64,000 nt of DNA from Marsupella aquatica (Eukaryota; Marchantiophyta): NCBI GenBank assembly GCA_973895155.1, contig OZ316892.1, positions 22,630,001 to 22,694,000 of the forward strand, read 5' to 3'. The translations under genes and the position numbers were made by a program. The notes under the pieces are model-generated. The model had not been told where the DNA came from and did no database searches. It worked only from the letters and a program-made list of their open reading frames with translations. Of the stretch, positions 13,318 to 26,653 are shown piece by piece (position 1 is the first letter of the stretch; each line of letters begins with the position of its first letter).

Positions 13318-13622
13318 ACCAGTCAGTCGAAAGCATTTCCTTAGGAGGGGTTATTGAACTGCCCGAGATCCTTGTTAGAGGCCATATAACCTTGAACTTC
13401 CTGTGAATGTTTAACCCACGTTTAAGCTCAAGCGGAAAAATATCCATATAATGAATGCTATAGTTGCCTGATTCATAGAACCCCATGACTGCTCTGATTA
13501 AAGGCTTGTCCTAAAAAATAGCCAAACTTCAATCTCGTGTTAAGTACATGAATGGGGACTTCGCCGATTGTTCAAAAAAATTCCAGCTCAATGAGAGCTT
13601 ATTGGAGAGTGAATGTCCGAGC

Positions 13623-16600
13623 TCAAGGTGAGTTGGGGACGTCATGTAAGTCTTCTGATCTTACAGAGGGAGCGCCACTAGCCGCCTGCAAAACTCTGTA
13701 GTCACCAAAGTCGAGCTTGTGAAGCCGAACAGCAGCTAAGATTTGCTCTGGCAGCTCCTCTGGCCTAGTACCCTGAAAGAAGAAAGGACGGAATCGTAAA
13801 AAAGTCGTCTCTTTAAGCAAGATCGGAGCATTGTTTATAGAAGGAATAAAGCAGAATTGGTTTTCGGATCGCGTAACACACCTGTATAGTCAAACCAACA
13901 TCTAAAACGCAGCTTTTTAAGCGTTCTCTAAAGGTATCGAATCCCTTTCGTGCAATGTAGCTGAATCGGTGAACATCCAAATCCACTTCCAAGTAATTCG
14001 CTCCCTGTTCACATTGCACCATATCATAAGGAGCATTCCTCTCGGACAGTTCTTTCTTCCTTCCTTCCCCCCTGATAGATATTATAACTAAGAGAAGGGA
14101 AGAAATGAAGAGCAAATAGACAGGAACATCAACAATATTTGACTATGTAAAGAACCCAAAACTGTGAGATATACTATGAAACGACCTGGGACCCACCTTA
14201 TGGAAGCTATGTTGAGGTCGAGACAAAACTGGTTTCTCATTGTAATTCACGAGGAGTTTCTTTTCAGCGGCGCTGAGTTGAATCTCTTCAGGATTTACAC
14301 ATCGAGCGACTACTTTCAACCGATCTCTAAACGGAAGAACTGATTCTCCTACAAAGCCTTTCACCTTCTCTGTCTCATCAATTACAAATTTCTGCAACAA
14401 AATGGTACCCACAAGGCGCAAGTGTTAGGCAGTACAACGAAGCCCAAACATTTCATCGTCACCGACAAAGCCTTTGAAGAGAAAACACCCAAATTTGGAA
14501 TTCTACAATCCAATTTGGTATAACAAAGTTGTAACGGGTTTCTTACTAGTAGGAACATCCATCAAACACTATTTTTAAAAGTTGACTTTGTGAGGCTTCA
14601 GACACCACGACACAATTGCTGGACGACACTAAAGTTTCTAGCGAGTCTTCTTTTCTATGTATTAATGAGATGACATTGCTACCACGCTAGCAGACAATAG
14701 GAAATTTCTATAAAAAACATAAAGCCAACTATGAGAAATGACACTTACCCTAAGAATATCTTTATAATATGGAGAAGCTGTCTTGACCAAATCATCTGAG
14801 AGCTTGAAATATAAGACAAGACTCAATCCTTCCCCGTCTGTATCGCCCAAAAAGATTGCAGGTGGGTAGAGAGGAAGCTGCAAAATGGTAAACAAAGAAT
14901 TATCAAGACCAAAAGACTACAAACGGTGTTCAGCCGTTCGATCATTAAAATCAGCTGCTGTACGTCAATTTCCTAGCCCTCATATCTTCTCAGAGTGGAG
15001 GCAAAAAGTCCCACCTGGATATTTACAATAAACATGGCCGGTAGTGAATCCGTAAACTCGCTCGTTAAGTCTTGAAAAGGCAGTTCCACATATTGGGCAA
15101 CATGGTCAATTTTCTGCTCTGACATAAGGAGGTCCACTCCAATTGGAACATATGCTGAGAAATTTGGCGCAGTAAACTTTCTTTTGTCCCTGTATCCACA
15201 TTGGGCCTTAAAATTTAGTTTTTTTCAATATGAGTTGTTATAACAGTTAACGGTCGACCTTCCTACGAGCTCCCTACTGAAATAGACACGATAGTATGTA
15301 CAGAAACATAGGGCTAATGCAAACTTTCTAGGCGGAAGATGGTCTCTCAGCGAAATTTCAACCTCCTTGTTGGAACCATAAATCCAACAAGAAGACCAGG
15401 CAACCCTCTAAATGGGATCAATTATAAAACCTAAGTCTTTCTACGTGTCTCTCCAGAAGCAGGACGAATGACGATGATTAGGAACAGAAGCTTCACTAGT
15501 AATTTGATGCCGCCATGGAACAAGTCTTGGCAAATATGGACAAGATGTCTTACTTTCCATAATGCTTCCCACGGAGCTTGAAGTTTGTAGACGAAACTTC
15601 AGACCAGCAACCATCTTCGGGCTTATCCGCAGAGCAACGAGATACCTGTGAGCCCCCTAAAGGTCTCTCGACATAGTACTTTGATGAAAGGGCTGCAGGA
15701 CCAAAATGAAAAGTGTCAGTTTCGTTCTTGACTAACGCGCTCCTCACTTGAAAAATCAAACTTTACTTGAGCAGAGCAAAAGCAAGCCCAACATTCTCTA
15801 TTCCATACCATTGAATCAGACAGACTTAACGTTGCTGAAAAACAACATGCGACAACCATTCAAATCGCCAAGCATCTACAACAACAACACCAGCGTCCAA
15901 CGTGATGGTACAAAAGATTGACAGTCCCATTAGGCCAAAGAAAATGATTATAGACTTACAATCATCATGCTCATCAGGCACATCTGCAGATGTGCGTCGC
16001 CTAAAAGAGAACCTCATCATTCCGCTCTTCTTTTTGGCGCTCATCGGACTGGCAGGCCTGCTCCTACTGGACGATACAGCAGTCCGTAATCGTGGTAGGC
16101 AGAGTCCATCAAAAACACCTTTGTAATCACCAGATTTTGCAGCTTCAGCAGCCGTCGGTGATACAGTCTGTGCTGAATTGGGGGCAGGAGAAGCAGCATC
16201 CGGAACAGCTTTTCTTCCAAGTAACTCAGATACTGCTCTCTCCCACCTAGGTTTACTAGCCATCACCTTGTCCTCAGTTGCTGCTGTCAGGAAGCTCTTC
16301 CTCGGTGAAGCCTCATATAAGGGGTTGTCTTCACTTCTCAGATTGTCTTTACTTCCTGCTAGGGCTGATATACCATTTCGAACCCCAAACGAAGGCGTGC
16401 TCTTATGCTCATCTTCCGGAGGAGGTCTGTGAAGCGAACCCACTTCTTGAGAAGTTCCAGCCATCCAATCATCAACTTTGGACATCCCTGCTTTCAAAGT
16501 AGTCAAGGCTGGTCTTTGGGAAGCAGGGTCATTCGCTGGATAGGAAAGACTATTACCAGCCGAGGCTGGAAAATCTGCAATATGGCAGACCCGAATTGGT

Positions 16601-17826
16601 AAACAATCTCTGCTGCAAGAAAAATGTGTTTAAGGAGCAACACAGATGGAACCACTCGCGCAAAAGATCTGTCTGCAATCCTTTCACCAGATCTGATGGC
16701 TAGGAAAATTTATGATTTCAATCCAATGTCATAATGAGCTCCCTCCAAAAGTGCATTTTGTGAACGGAAAATGAAGGGGAAAAGGCAGGATGGGATATTA
16801 TAGGGTGTAGATTTACTCTGTTGTCATTTTTTTGGTCAAAATACAGTTTTTGTTACTCTTTCTAGTTTACATAGCCCAAAAACTGTGTTTATGCACATAA
16901 ATAACTACTGAGAGTGAAGTAGAGTCGAGGAGAGTCGTGGCCAGCAAAGTGTTTCAAATGCATGTTTCAACGCATTAAGGCCAAAAGGATAGGTTCACAA
17001 GAGGACGAACTTACCACCGAAACTGCTCATAAATTCGTCATCAGAATCGGTGTTAAAATTGTTGTCAGTGTCGAAAAACGCATCGTGCCTGCTGCCTGAA
17101 ACTCCAACAGACCTATCGGTCAGAAGCTACTAAAACAAGACATGTGACGAGCCCAGGTTTTTCACCAATAATTCTCACCGATAACTTCAATCAAGTTCAG
17201 GCCCCTTCCACCAGCGTGGAAAATGCGTTTCAAAGCAATTCACTAGGATCACAGCAACAGTTCGACGAATTTTAGACGCCCAAAGACCTACTGTAAGTAC
17301 CTTCTTATCCTATCAGCTTTCTGAGGGTCTAAGCTAGTGTCCAATATGTGAACGACTTTCCCATGTTCAACAAAGAGCTAAACTTCTTATCCCTTTCCTA
17401 CAATTCCTCTGCGAGACAATCAAACTTCCGTCTTAGCGCGAAGTCTCATGAAACAACAATGAAAATAGAAGATGTGTCTTTGAGCAACAGACCTCTGGAA
17501 CTCGGTGATCCAAACACCGGGTTCAGCACGGCGTTCTCAGTTTGCTCCATTTGGCTCTGCCCGTTACCATTTCCATTTACGGTCAAATGGGGTTGTATAG
17601 GGATTTCTAGCAGAAAGCCTTTGCCAGTTCCACGATGAGCAATCTCCTTCTTTGCATTTTTACCCAGCTGATATTTTTGAGCTGCGGACCCAAATGACGG
17701 TCCGGTCACTGGAATCACGAAATGTGCAGATCCCCTCGATCCTCCTCCCCGCTTTTTCGCATGAAAATTCTTTATGTGATGACGCCGGCGCCTAGACTTG
17801 CTATGGGTGGACATGCAAGCACCCAT
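13623..17826 (-). CDS. EDR2-C/DUF1336 domain protein with N-myristoylation-type start
   Basis: Plant family related to the C-terminal domain of ENHANCED DISEASE RESISTANCE 2, which binds lipid-linked targets and acts at membranes; exact function of this member is unknown. Exons in transcript order (complement): 17826-17493, 17095-17015, 16574-15960, 15692-15554, 15189-15015, 14877-14749, 14391-14197, 14004-13882, 13772-13623, joining without phase conflict into 646 residues. The ATG at 17826 gives MGACMS, a glycine-2/serine-6 myristoylation pattern, followed by a basic patch ([11 protein letters not shown]). An acidic [14 protein letters not shown] segment lies in exon two, and exon three is long and Ser/Ala-rich. 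The conserved domain runs from about residue 370 to the end, with [44 protein letters not shown] and PEELPEQIL. Length and layout fit the CW14-like subgroup. The first intron is 397 bases and could hide a small extra exon. Confidence 0.9.
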
Positions 17827-20800
17827 ACTTTGCAAGCCTTCTACAGCTCGTAGCTGTAACCAGATGGGAATTCAGTTTCAAACTGCCTGTTATGGGAGCT
17901 CACATCCAGATGCAACTTGTCTTCAACTCCAGTATCGAATCGCCTTAACTCCTCCACAACCTCTTTTGTCGTGCCATGTTGCTAGGCGGGAGCACGACCA
18001 TCTCAAGGCAACATCTCATTAGTCTTGTTCTGTACTGCGACGCTCTGAAATATCAACAAAGCATGCATGAGAGAGTAGATTGTGAATGTCTTTTTAGAAA
18101 AATCAACTGACATCTCCTCTCGTCTCCTCCACCTCAAGCTCCCTTCAGTTCAAATCCATTCCAAATGATTTCAATCGAATCCATTCGACGATTTGGCACA
18201 GATATGCTCCTCCCAAAATTCGGAGAGAATGCATGCATGGTCTAAAATCAAGCCTCTGGTTGGTCACAAGAGACACGCGAGATATTATTTGACCGCCAAA
18301 TCTCTCAGTTGCGAATTGACCTTCTTCTTGCGAGCACGGCCACTGTTAGTTGAGACAAAAACCCGCAGGACGCCTTGTGAGGACTTATTAGCTTTCCACG
18401 AGCTTTCTCTCCCTATCTCTCGTCTAGACTGAAACTTATTCGCGCATGGACTTTCCACCCGAGTCATTCTCCTTGGACAGAGGAGCTCAATCTAAGTACC
18501 TCTGTGATGGCCACAAAGGACGACTGGTGGGCCGATTGTAGAGTAGGACTTCACAGCACAGCTACAGTGTGGAGTGTGGTCCCGCGAAAAGCCGTTAACA
18601 CGGATTCGGCGTATCGATACCCGCAGATCAATTGCTAAGTAACGACAAGTAATTCAGTACGGGAACTGAGAACGGAAAGGACAAGGGCTGCTTTAGGGTG
18701 GCAGCCAACAAAAGCGGAGAAAGTGGCAAACATTCCACATGATGATGACTCGAAGCTCATTCTCGGACGCATGGGGCACAAACGTGTCTGAAGAAATTCG
18801 CACTTCGCTCTTGAACTCATCAAATAGAGCTATCGGATAGACAACAGTGGGGATATATAAAATAGTCTGGATCAGTGACGGCTCATGTTTTTGTCTCGAT
18901 CTCGAATTCGAACGGAATACATTGCAATTATCTGCACAAACGGACCGGAGTTCCTCATCTGCTCCCCCGCGAGCCCGCCAAAACGATTCTCAAAGACGTT
19001 CTCCAAAAGTAGACAGCAGCAGCAGCAACCCGAGCGCCTGTTGGAATCTCAATCGTCCACATGAACGTGCACTCCCCCGGAGTAAAATCTCGGGTCGACC
19101 GCATCTCACACTCGATTCTTGCCGCACTCAGATCACTAGAACGCATCTGAGGACCGCTATCGGCTCTACGATATTGTACACATTTAACTTTCATTAGGAG
19201 GAACGATTTCGACAATGCCGAGTTCCGTAATCGCCATTTAGACTTAATCAACGAGAGATGTACATTGAGGAAAGCGGCCGTTGCACACCAGATCACATGT
19301 ACAGAGAGTGCGAGAGAGGAAAAGCGAGGGATGCACAAAGATTCCCCGAGCCGAAGTCCTGGCACTGCACTAAAAACTGCTCGTGTACCATGAATCCAGG
19401 AAGCAGATTGTGCAGAATCAACTCCTGCCAGTACTAACCCGGGAGTTTGGCTGTAGGAAAGCATTTATTTTGTCCGGTGATCGACTAAGAAGAGCGCTGG
19501 GAACTGTACCAAGCGTCCGCAGCAGTCAGGTTCCCCGTAACACAACCTACATTAGCGAGAGAGTGGGAGTAAAGAGTGCCAAAAATCTGCTCGTTTTTCA
19601 TGAAGCATTTCTTGACACGGACAAGGAGATCCGGACATCTTCATACCTCAAATTCTCGAAATGCCATCTTGATTATTTCATTTTGTATTGCACTGAGATG
19701 GCGGACCAAGTCCCAATAAATCCACTGCACATATTGCACAAAAGTTGACGCCGCACACGATGAACATAACGAGCATTGTTTTGTTGCTCACCGTTCTTCA
19801 GTGCACATTGGCACTTTCTCGAAAACCGCCGGCCGGCGAGACAGGCAATGTTATTCAACGATCCATCGAAATGCTCCCTCGCGCAGAAGAAGATCCCCCT
19901 CCCGAATACTGCTCTTCCTTCTCCATACGCTGTGCATGTATCACATTAGTCGCCTTGTTGCCCGGGTCTGATGGACAACTCTGGTTTCCGCCCCATGCAG
20001 CTCTCCTCATCACCAACATCGATGAAGCCAACTACTGTCAATCGAATTTCTCTGAAATTTCCTTTTCAAATTCGGCAATAGTCTATTCCGCGACGTCGAT
20101 CTTCATGTATCCTCCTTTGTCACCTGTCATCCCTTCCTTCGTTCGCCGCATTAATCATACTCTCTGCCGTATCCACCAGCAACCACAACATCCACCTTGA
20201 AGAGGAAGGCCGCTCCATCACTGCTATGCGTCCCCATAACGCCGCCAGCGCACACAACATCATAAGGAAACGGTGGAATCCATCCGCCTCTCAGCAACGT
20301 CCACGCCAATTGTCCAATTCCTTATTTACCTCGTTCCACGGGATGCCGAATCGCCCGCACCGGCGACGGCTTCGAGCACCAAACCACAATGGCTGTGCGT
20401 GTCCTCCACCCGGAAACTCCACACAATCAATAATAGCTCTCTTCCGTGGCAAGACAAAAAGCTCCGTAACATCGCCACAATGCGCCAGCAACCACCTACC
20501 TCGACGATAGCGATTTCCCGGTAACAAAAGCTGGATTACACAAAATAAAATCAACCGCTCGAAACTGGAGGCAGGAAGAATTCATACGCATTCAACCATC
20601 AATCAATCAATCCTCTCCAGCAGTCAGTCAGCCAGCCAACGAGTACACGGAAGCGTGCAATGGGAGAGCAGAACACCAACAATAACAACAACCACCGCCT
20701 CAAAAACAGCACCAACAGCACCGTTTCCGCTCCAATTGCGGATCCGAGAAACACAAATCGCCGCATGCAACTCTCTCGCTAATGATGCATCTGCTTACTT

Positions 20801-20859
20801 GTGTAGCTGCCGCTGCTGTTGACACCTTTCCCTTCATGCCATCATTTTCTTCTTCGCTT

Positions 20860-21070
20860 TCCTCCTCCTCCTCCGCTCTATGTTCTCTCTTGCTGCTCTT
20901 GGTCCCCACCATCTCTCAATCAACCCATGAAGAAAGAAAAAGTGGCACCACTGCATCGCCCCCAACTGAAATCCAATCACTCCCTCTTCTTGCCCTGCCC
21001 CACCTCCACCCCCAGCGGCCCCGCCCCGCCCCGCCCCGCCCCGCCCCCCGCCCTGGTTCGGGTACCGGTA
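20860..21070 (+). promoter_or_regulatory. CT-rich and CCCCG-repeat tract, possible promoter or leader
   Basis: The plus strand is strongly pyrimidine-biased from about 20830, with runs such as TTTCCTCCTCCTCCTCCGC. It is followed at about 21020-21050 by several head-to-tail CCCCG units (GC-box-like), then by overlapping GGTACC palindromes at 21060-21080. Such tracts are common near plant transcription starts, but no linked open gene is visible. Regulatory function is only inferred. Confidence 0.3.
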
Positions 21071-21792
21071 CGGTACCATACCTACCGTAGCGACGGCCAT
21101 TACGCTCCACTCGCGGTCGTGCGGCATGAGGCACAGCACACCGAATTTCGGAACTCCAACTATGAATTAAATAATATGTCCAAAGCTTATCTGTCCGTTC
21201 GTGGCTTTCAATTGAGGGTCTAGATTGCAAGATTCTCGTAGACTTCTGTCGTTAAAAGTCTCAGGAAGGATGACTGTGATCGGCCTGCCCTGTCCCTGGC
21301 TCCCCGCCCTTTCGGTACGGTACCTAACTCCCGGCCCGAAGGGGCAGTCCACGTTGTTACACCGGAAGAACGAAGTGCGTGGCAGGTCGAGAGAGGTGTT
21401 GGAACCAGCCATTTTTTTTCTTGTCCAACGTGGTTAATATTTTACCCTAGAAACAAGCACAGGTCTGCTCATAGAGTATTTACATCCAATTATACAGTGC
21501 TTTGTGACTGTTGTAGAGTTTTTCTTGGCTAACATTCTCTCATAGTGCATCCGCTGATTATTGTGTCAAATAAAATAGAATTTTTTTAATTTCAACCTGA
21601 GTGTCCGCCTGACTTACATTTAGGTAAGTGACTGGCTAATTTTAGCCCACAAAAACGGCTGGTTGGGACTCGTTGAGGGCTCAAAGGAATGCCACAGGGC
21701 ATATAGCCTACTGTACATAAATAAGTACACCATATATAAGTGCATTCTATGCCGCTGCTGCCCCAAAGCTTACCAAAATTAGTCAATAAGGT

Positions 21793-21834
21793 TACCACAA
21801 AAAGTTTTTAAAGTACCACAAAAAGTTTTTAAAG
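21793..21834. repeat. Perfect 21-base tandem duplication
   Basis: TACCACAAAAAGTTTTTAAAG occurs twice with no spacer, at 21793-21813 and 21814-21834. It lies immediately before the fold-back sequence at 21838. Confidence 0.95.
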
Positions 21835-21837
21835 TAC

Positions 21838-22042
21838 TTTTTTTTGTCCTCCCCAATCCTGGTGGACAGTGGGGGTTTAATCGCCACTGGCCATCAGGTT
21901 CGGGAATGACAAAATAGTGGAATATCTTAATTTCTGGAGAACATTTTGGACTTACGTTAGTAACCCAATGGATCCATGTTCTCAAGAAAGTAAAAATTGT
22001 CATTATTTTGTCCTCCCCAAACCTGATGACCAGTGGCGGTTT
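21838..22042. mobile_element. Fold-back (MITE-like) sequence with three ~40-base arms
   Basis: Three related arms are visible: 21838-21878 (forward), 21879-21918 (inverted, directly abutting the first) and 22002-22042 (forward). The inverted and third arms pair over about 40 bases, sharing TTTTGTC...CCTGATG(G/A)CCAGTGGCG, with roughly 83 bases between them. The first two arms can form a hairpin with almost no loop. No transposase and no target duplication are seen, so the class is undetermined. Confidence 0.6.
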
Positions 22043-23781
22043 CAAAGCATAAATTAAATTGGGGCATTAAGTTACTATATGGCTGGCCATATAGTCCTCT
22101 ATTATAGTATCTTCCCTTGTACATGCACCAAAAATTGCAGTTTCTATAATTGCAGGTCCACCCTCACTAAATAACAAATGACAACTGCATAAGTGCATTT
22201 CCATCTATAAGTGAACACATGCATTTATTAGTTATTGCAATGTATGCATGAGAACCATTTTTTATTAGTAAAACAGACAATTAGGAAAGCAGTTTCATGC
22301 ACCTATCCAGTAGGATTGCGCAGAATGAGTGCTCTAGGTATGAGGAGTCTGATGTGTATGACCTGACAACACATGAAAAAGTGCATAAGAGATTTCTCAT
22401 ACACTTATTGGGCAGTGCAATCATTCACACTTACTAGCCTGATAACCCATTTAAGTCCTTAAACATAGATAGAAATGAAGACTACTTTTTCTTTGCAAAG
22501 ACTAGAATCCTAGGCTATCTCCCGTGTATTTGCCCCATCCCCTTTTTTTGTTCACCCTCACTTTGTCCATATTTAGAGTCCAGTTCTGTCCTTATTTGCA
22601 GTTATAGTTTAGAGTCTTCACCCTAGACCCTAACCCTTGAAAGTATCTTCTGTTTGTGCTTTATTAGTAGGATATATGGAAGTGCATAAATGGCATTATA
22701 ACATAGTGCAGGCCTGGGTATACTTTACCTTATCAAAGGAAAAAACTATAATATTAGGGGACTACATGACTATCATGCACTTATCCACACTGCACTTAGA
22801 CACTGTACACTGTACAATATTTTGATAGATTCAAGGAGCTATCATAGCCAATTTGCATGTAGGCAGACCTTTGTTTCCCAACTCTTAACTTAACATATTG
22901 CATTCAAACATTAAATGAGAATATTATGCCTCAGCCTCCTTGTTAGGCAAGCTTGACGGCATATATAGTGGATTACAAAGAGTAGGGGCCAGAAAGTTTT
23001 TGGCTTTTGAGTTCCTGACCTGTAAAATATAAATAAAACAAAATGAGGCGACACTAAGCTGGCCAGGTGACATCTACCAAATGCATATTGCGGAGAACCC
23101 AGGGCTTCAAAAGAAATGGTAGCTTACATGCAAAATGGCTCTTAGAGTTCACAAGAGAAAGCCGTTGGTGTGATCAGCGGGGTGATCAGGGACATCTGTA
23201 CCACAATCTGGAATAAGAGGAACTCCTTGTGTACTCACCTTTTCTGGGTAGGTTGCCATGGTCCCATATTCTGAGACATATGAAGACTCAATTACAATAG
23301 ATGCCAAAGATTAGTAGCTTGACTAAGAAAACTATGCGGCTGATCAAAGCTTTGGATGATCGACCTGAAGACAGTCATAGCCCTTTGGGCTACTTTGGAG
23401 ATCCGACAAGCTCTAACCATCAAAGATTGGTGCTGATGAGACAGGAATGCAGAGAGAACACTAAAATGTATAGAGCTAGCTATGGTGAAGCTCATTTAGG
23501 ACTCCAAGAACTTTTGTTGCATGTTGTACAGATACCCATAGTCACCAATATCCATTGTTGTCACAGTAATAGACATAATAACATCATGATCTCTAGCAAA
23601 CTCTAGAAAATACACTTACATACATGCATGGAGGGCAACGAGGGTATATAAGTCAGAAAGGGTCAAATGTTCCATTTTTCCCTCAATGCTCAAAGACAAA
23701 CTGTCACCAACATTATAGGAGAATGTCCAAGCCTCATAAAATCCTCTACATTCCAGCTTTGAGATGGCTTACACTGGCAAC

Positions 23782-23921
23782 ACCTGGTGTGAAGAACTCA
23801 TTTTTAATTGTATAAGCAGAAACCAGCAAGCAAGCAATGCAACTGGCTTACCCGGTGTGAAGAACTCAATTTGAATTGTATAAGGGGAAACCACCAAGAG
23901 CAAGCAGTGCAACTAGCTTGC
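23782..23921. repeat. Two tandem copies of a ~70-base unit
   Basis: Copies at 23782-23850 and 23851-23921 share CGGTGTGAAGAACTCA (CTGGTGTG in copy one), AATTGTATAAG and GCAA(T/G)GCAACT(G/A)GCTT. Substitutions and a few short indels separate them. Confidence 0.88.
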
Positions 23922-24370
23922 AGGTGGGGAAATATTTGGTTTGCATTTCTGTTCTATAATCTTATTCCTACAACTATGACAAGCAGCTATAGAATACACA
24001 TACAACCAGACTAAGACACTTTTGGAGCAGTTTATAAGCAGGAATATAATCCATTGCAGGAGCGGCACTGACTGAGATTCAACTTGAGATGAGGTGGTCA
24101 TAAGTCACCCCTGGTCACATGAGTTGACCAGAAGGCCCCACTCAGGTGATTGAATATAAACTAATTGAATAGAAAGATGAACCCAACAGGCTTAGTTTCA
24201 ATACTACATGTGTACTAGATATGGACCATTAGTTCATTGCACTATTTTATGTATCAAAATGACAACTATTGTTAATGGTTGGATATTTGGCTGTATACTG
24301 CAGTTAATGGGCAGTTTTACGGTGCTGGAGATATTGGGATCATGTATGGAAGTATATCTACATCCTTTTT

Positions 24371-24412
24371 GGCATACTAGCCTTGGCATACTAGCCTTGG
24401 CCTACTAGCCCC
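24371..24412. repeat. Three tandem 14-base units
   Basis: GGCATACTAGCCTT occurs twice (24371-24384, 24385-24398), then as GGCCTACTAGCCCC (24399-24412). The last unit coincides with the end of the dispersed repeat that starts here. Confidence 0.9.
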
Positions 24413-24660
24413 TACTATCGGTTCGTTGAACATGAATAGTGAGGAGTACAATAAAAATGCCACCAAAAATATTCCTTATTCATATTCTTTGAAGATTAAT
24501 GAAATAATAAAAAATTATCATACATCTCATCATTTTAATAATCATATATAACAAATCATGCTCTTTTTTATGCACATCCTTCTTTCTATGCACTTATGTT
24601 ATGGTGGGACTATAGAGTACATTTTTTAATGTAAATAGAAATCATTAAATAAAAAAATGC
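24399..24660 (-). mobile_element. Dispersed non-coding repeat, copy 1 (inverted to copy 2)
   Basis: The reverse complement of this segment matches 34490-34724 over about 230 bases. Shared landmarks are AATGTACTCTAT, CCCACCATAACATA, ATGATTATTAAAATGATGA, GGTG(G)CATTTTTATTGTACTC and CACTATTCA, ending in GGCTAGTAG. Two dispersed copies in opposite orientation indicate a transposed non-autonomous element. No coding capacity or inverted ends are seen. Confidence 0.75.
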
Positions 24661-26379
24661 CAACTATTGTTGTGGTAGATGAATCTTGTCCCATGTTTTT
24701 CATTTTCCTCTTTCTAGGGTTTTTTTGGGGTTTGCATTCGCTCACTTCTTCTGAATTTGGTGTTTGTCCCCTTTGGACCTCTTTTGCTTAAAAAAAGGAA
24801 AAGAAACGAAAAGAAAAGAAAAAGAAGGACACCTGTCCTTCAAATCGGAAGCAATCATGCAAGAGGTAGGGCTCTAGGCAGCACAATAAGTTGTTTGCAT
24901 GGGGGATAATATACATTATTGAGAATTTTTTGCCCATTCTGTGGCCCACCCACTTCTTGGGAAAATGACGCTCACATGGGCCCCAGATAGAAACCAGTTA
25001 ACCTACAGTAGACAGACTAATTAGGAGTCTTCTATGTGACGTTGTGAGTAAAATGGTGCAATTTGATACCTGAGGGCCATCCTAGCTTCATTTTCCACTT
25101 CTTGGGTTTCATGCAAATGCAGCCCATGGGAGTCTTTAAAAAAAAAGGTTTGGTCCATGGGCCCTTCACACTTTCACACAAGAGCCTGTTGTTCCATCTG
25201 AGCTCAATGGTTGAGATGGATGGAGATCCTGAATGAGCGTATAGCTCGTTTGTACAGTTGGTGTTTATTGGACTTTCCCTTTTCTGTGGTTTGTCTCTTT
25301 GGACCTCTTTTTCTTTGGATCACTTTTTCTTTCCTTTCATTGTATTTTGTTTTTCCCCTGGTTTATAAACTTTGGTGGAATTTTTCTTCTTCTTTTGGGA
25401 CCCTAAAAGAGAAGTTTACTCAAGGATGGATCACAGCTTTATTTTTGGAAAAGGGGAAATCACCTGTAATAAGTCAGGCAACTGGCTTAGCTGGCGGAAA
25501 ACCCCCAATTTATATTTAGTATTTTCCATGGACCACAACTTTGATGTCAGAAAAAATATCTATCCCAAAACTCTGATGAACTCACTCATACCAAGAAGAT
25601 GATTTCTCACTGGAAGGGCTTGCCTTACTCAGACTCCCCAAGCCAGTCTTTATTTACAAGCATAGTCTAAATATCAATATAATTATTAGAAAAATGAGCC
25701 CTATGCCAGTGCTTTGAACTGTGCAAGAGGGCCGGCCCATAGGGAGTCGGGCCAGTGCATTTATGAGGCAACCAGAAACACACATATGACAAGGGTGCAC
25801 ATTTACTCCATCAATGGTCAAGGAAAATAATAAATCGAATCTAACGGCTGTGGATCTTTCTCGCCCAGGAGTTATTTTGTATTGAAACTAAAGACAAGAT
25901 CACTTATTATAGTTGTAGATTACACTTGGTGGTTTCACTCTAGGAGCACATAGTTTTCACACTATGGACTAGGTCATGATCAATACACTTCCAGTGAAAA
26001 TTCTAGTGTTTATAATTCTAGTGTTAGTTTAAATTCTGATATTCCAGTATAGATGCCATAACCAAAGCCCCATTGTAGATGTAAAAAAAATGAAAAAAAT
26101 AGCTTGCACCGATTCATTCGAGCATCTTGTCAACATTCTGGTATATTAATAAAAGGGGTTCAGTTTCCCCAAAAGGACCAAACTAAATACCCCCGACTAT
26201 TTAAGGAGATATTATACACGACTCAGATTTCCTCAGAGATGAACGACTCAGATTCCCTCCAAAGAACGCGGGAACCCCATTCAGCTCGTGTTCCAACATC
26301 AACTCCCACCGTGGTGAGAGTTTTGTCGAGTACGCTTTGTGGGTCGATCGTGGGCCATGCCCGACCTTCCGGAGCTACG

Positions 26380-26500
26380 ATCAATCCGCTCATTCCGGCA
26401 CTCTAATCGACCAATTTGCTTGCCAGACCATCCGGAGCTGATCAACTGAAGCTCAAGTCTCGTGAATCCGCTCTTTGCGGCGCTCTAATCGATCGACTTA
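26380..26500. repeat. Short interspersed direct repeats
   Basis: A segment around ATCCGCTC(A/T)TT(C/G)CGGC followed by CTCTAATCGA occurs near 26383 and again near 26467, about 84 bases apart. GGAGCT(A/G)(C/A)GATCAA-like sequence precedes the first copy and recurs between them. The copies are diverged. Confidence 0.6.
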
Positions 26501-26653
26501 TTACCACTGCATCAGCCCTCATCATACTCGTTGATTTGGCTCGGATTTGGCTCTGATCACTCATCACTCCCCTTCGTTTGAATCCCGTGAGAATTGCCAG
26601 CAATGTGTTCCAGAGGACTGACTCACTTTAGACATTCGACATTCCAGCTGGAA

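Larger units (their letters stand above)
7563..13622. other. Intergenic region, repeat-rich, no supported gene
   Basis: After the topoisomerase stop there is ordinary 3' flanking sequence, then AT-rich DNA from about 8800 to 10400. Short open frames here are not conserved-looking and none has a recognisable domain. The region carries separate tandem repeats and a SINE listed below. Weaker internal repetition is also visible: ACTACTATGGA-type motifs near 10040-10140, and two diverged copies of a segment containing TTGGATG(A/C)TGAG near 10920 and 11045. The topoisomerase and the DUF1336 gene converge on it, so it contains two 3' ends. Confidence 0.7.

Noticed and set aside
14005-14090. Coding extension [17 protein letters not shown] before the exon ending at 14004
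   Set aside because: The frame is open, but the acceptor at 14005-14007 joins HK directly to GANYLEVD, which matches the family; the extension would need a purine-rich, poor acceptor.
17160-17245. Possible extra exon in the first intron of the DUF1336 gene (minus strand, ending [10 protein letters not shown] with a good donor)
   Set aside because: All three phases after the only nearby acceptor meet a stop codon, and the flanking exons already join in frame without it.
18955-19464. Open frame of 169 codons on the minus strand
   Set aside because: No domain, no codon pattern and no splice context; it lies upstream of the DUF1336 start and overlaps an opposite open frame.
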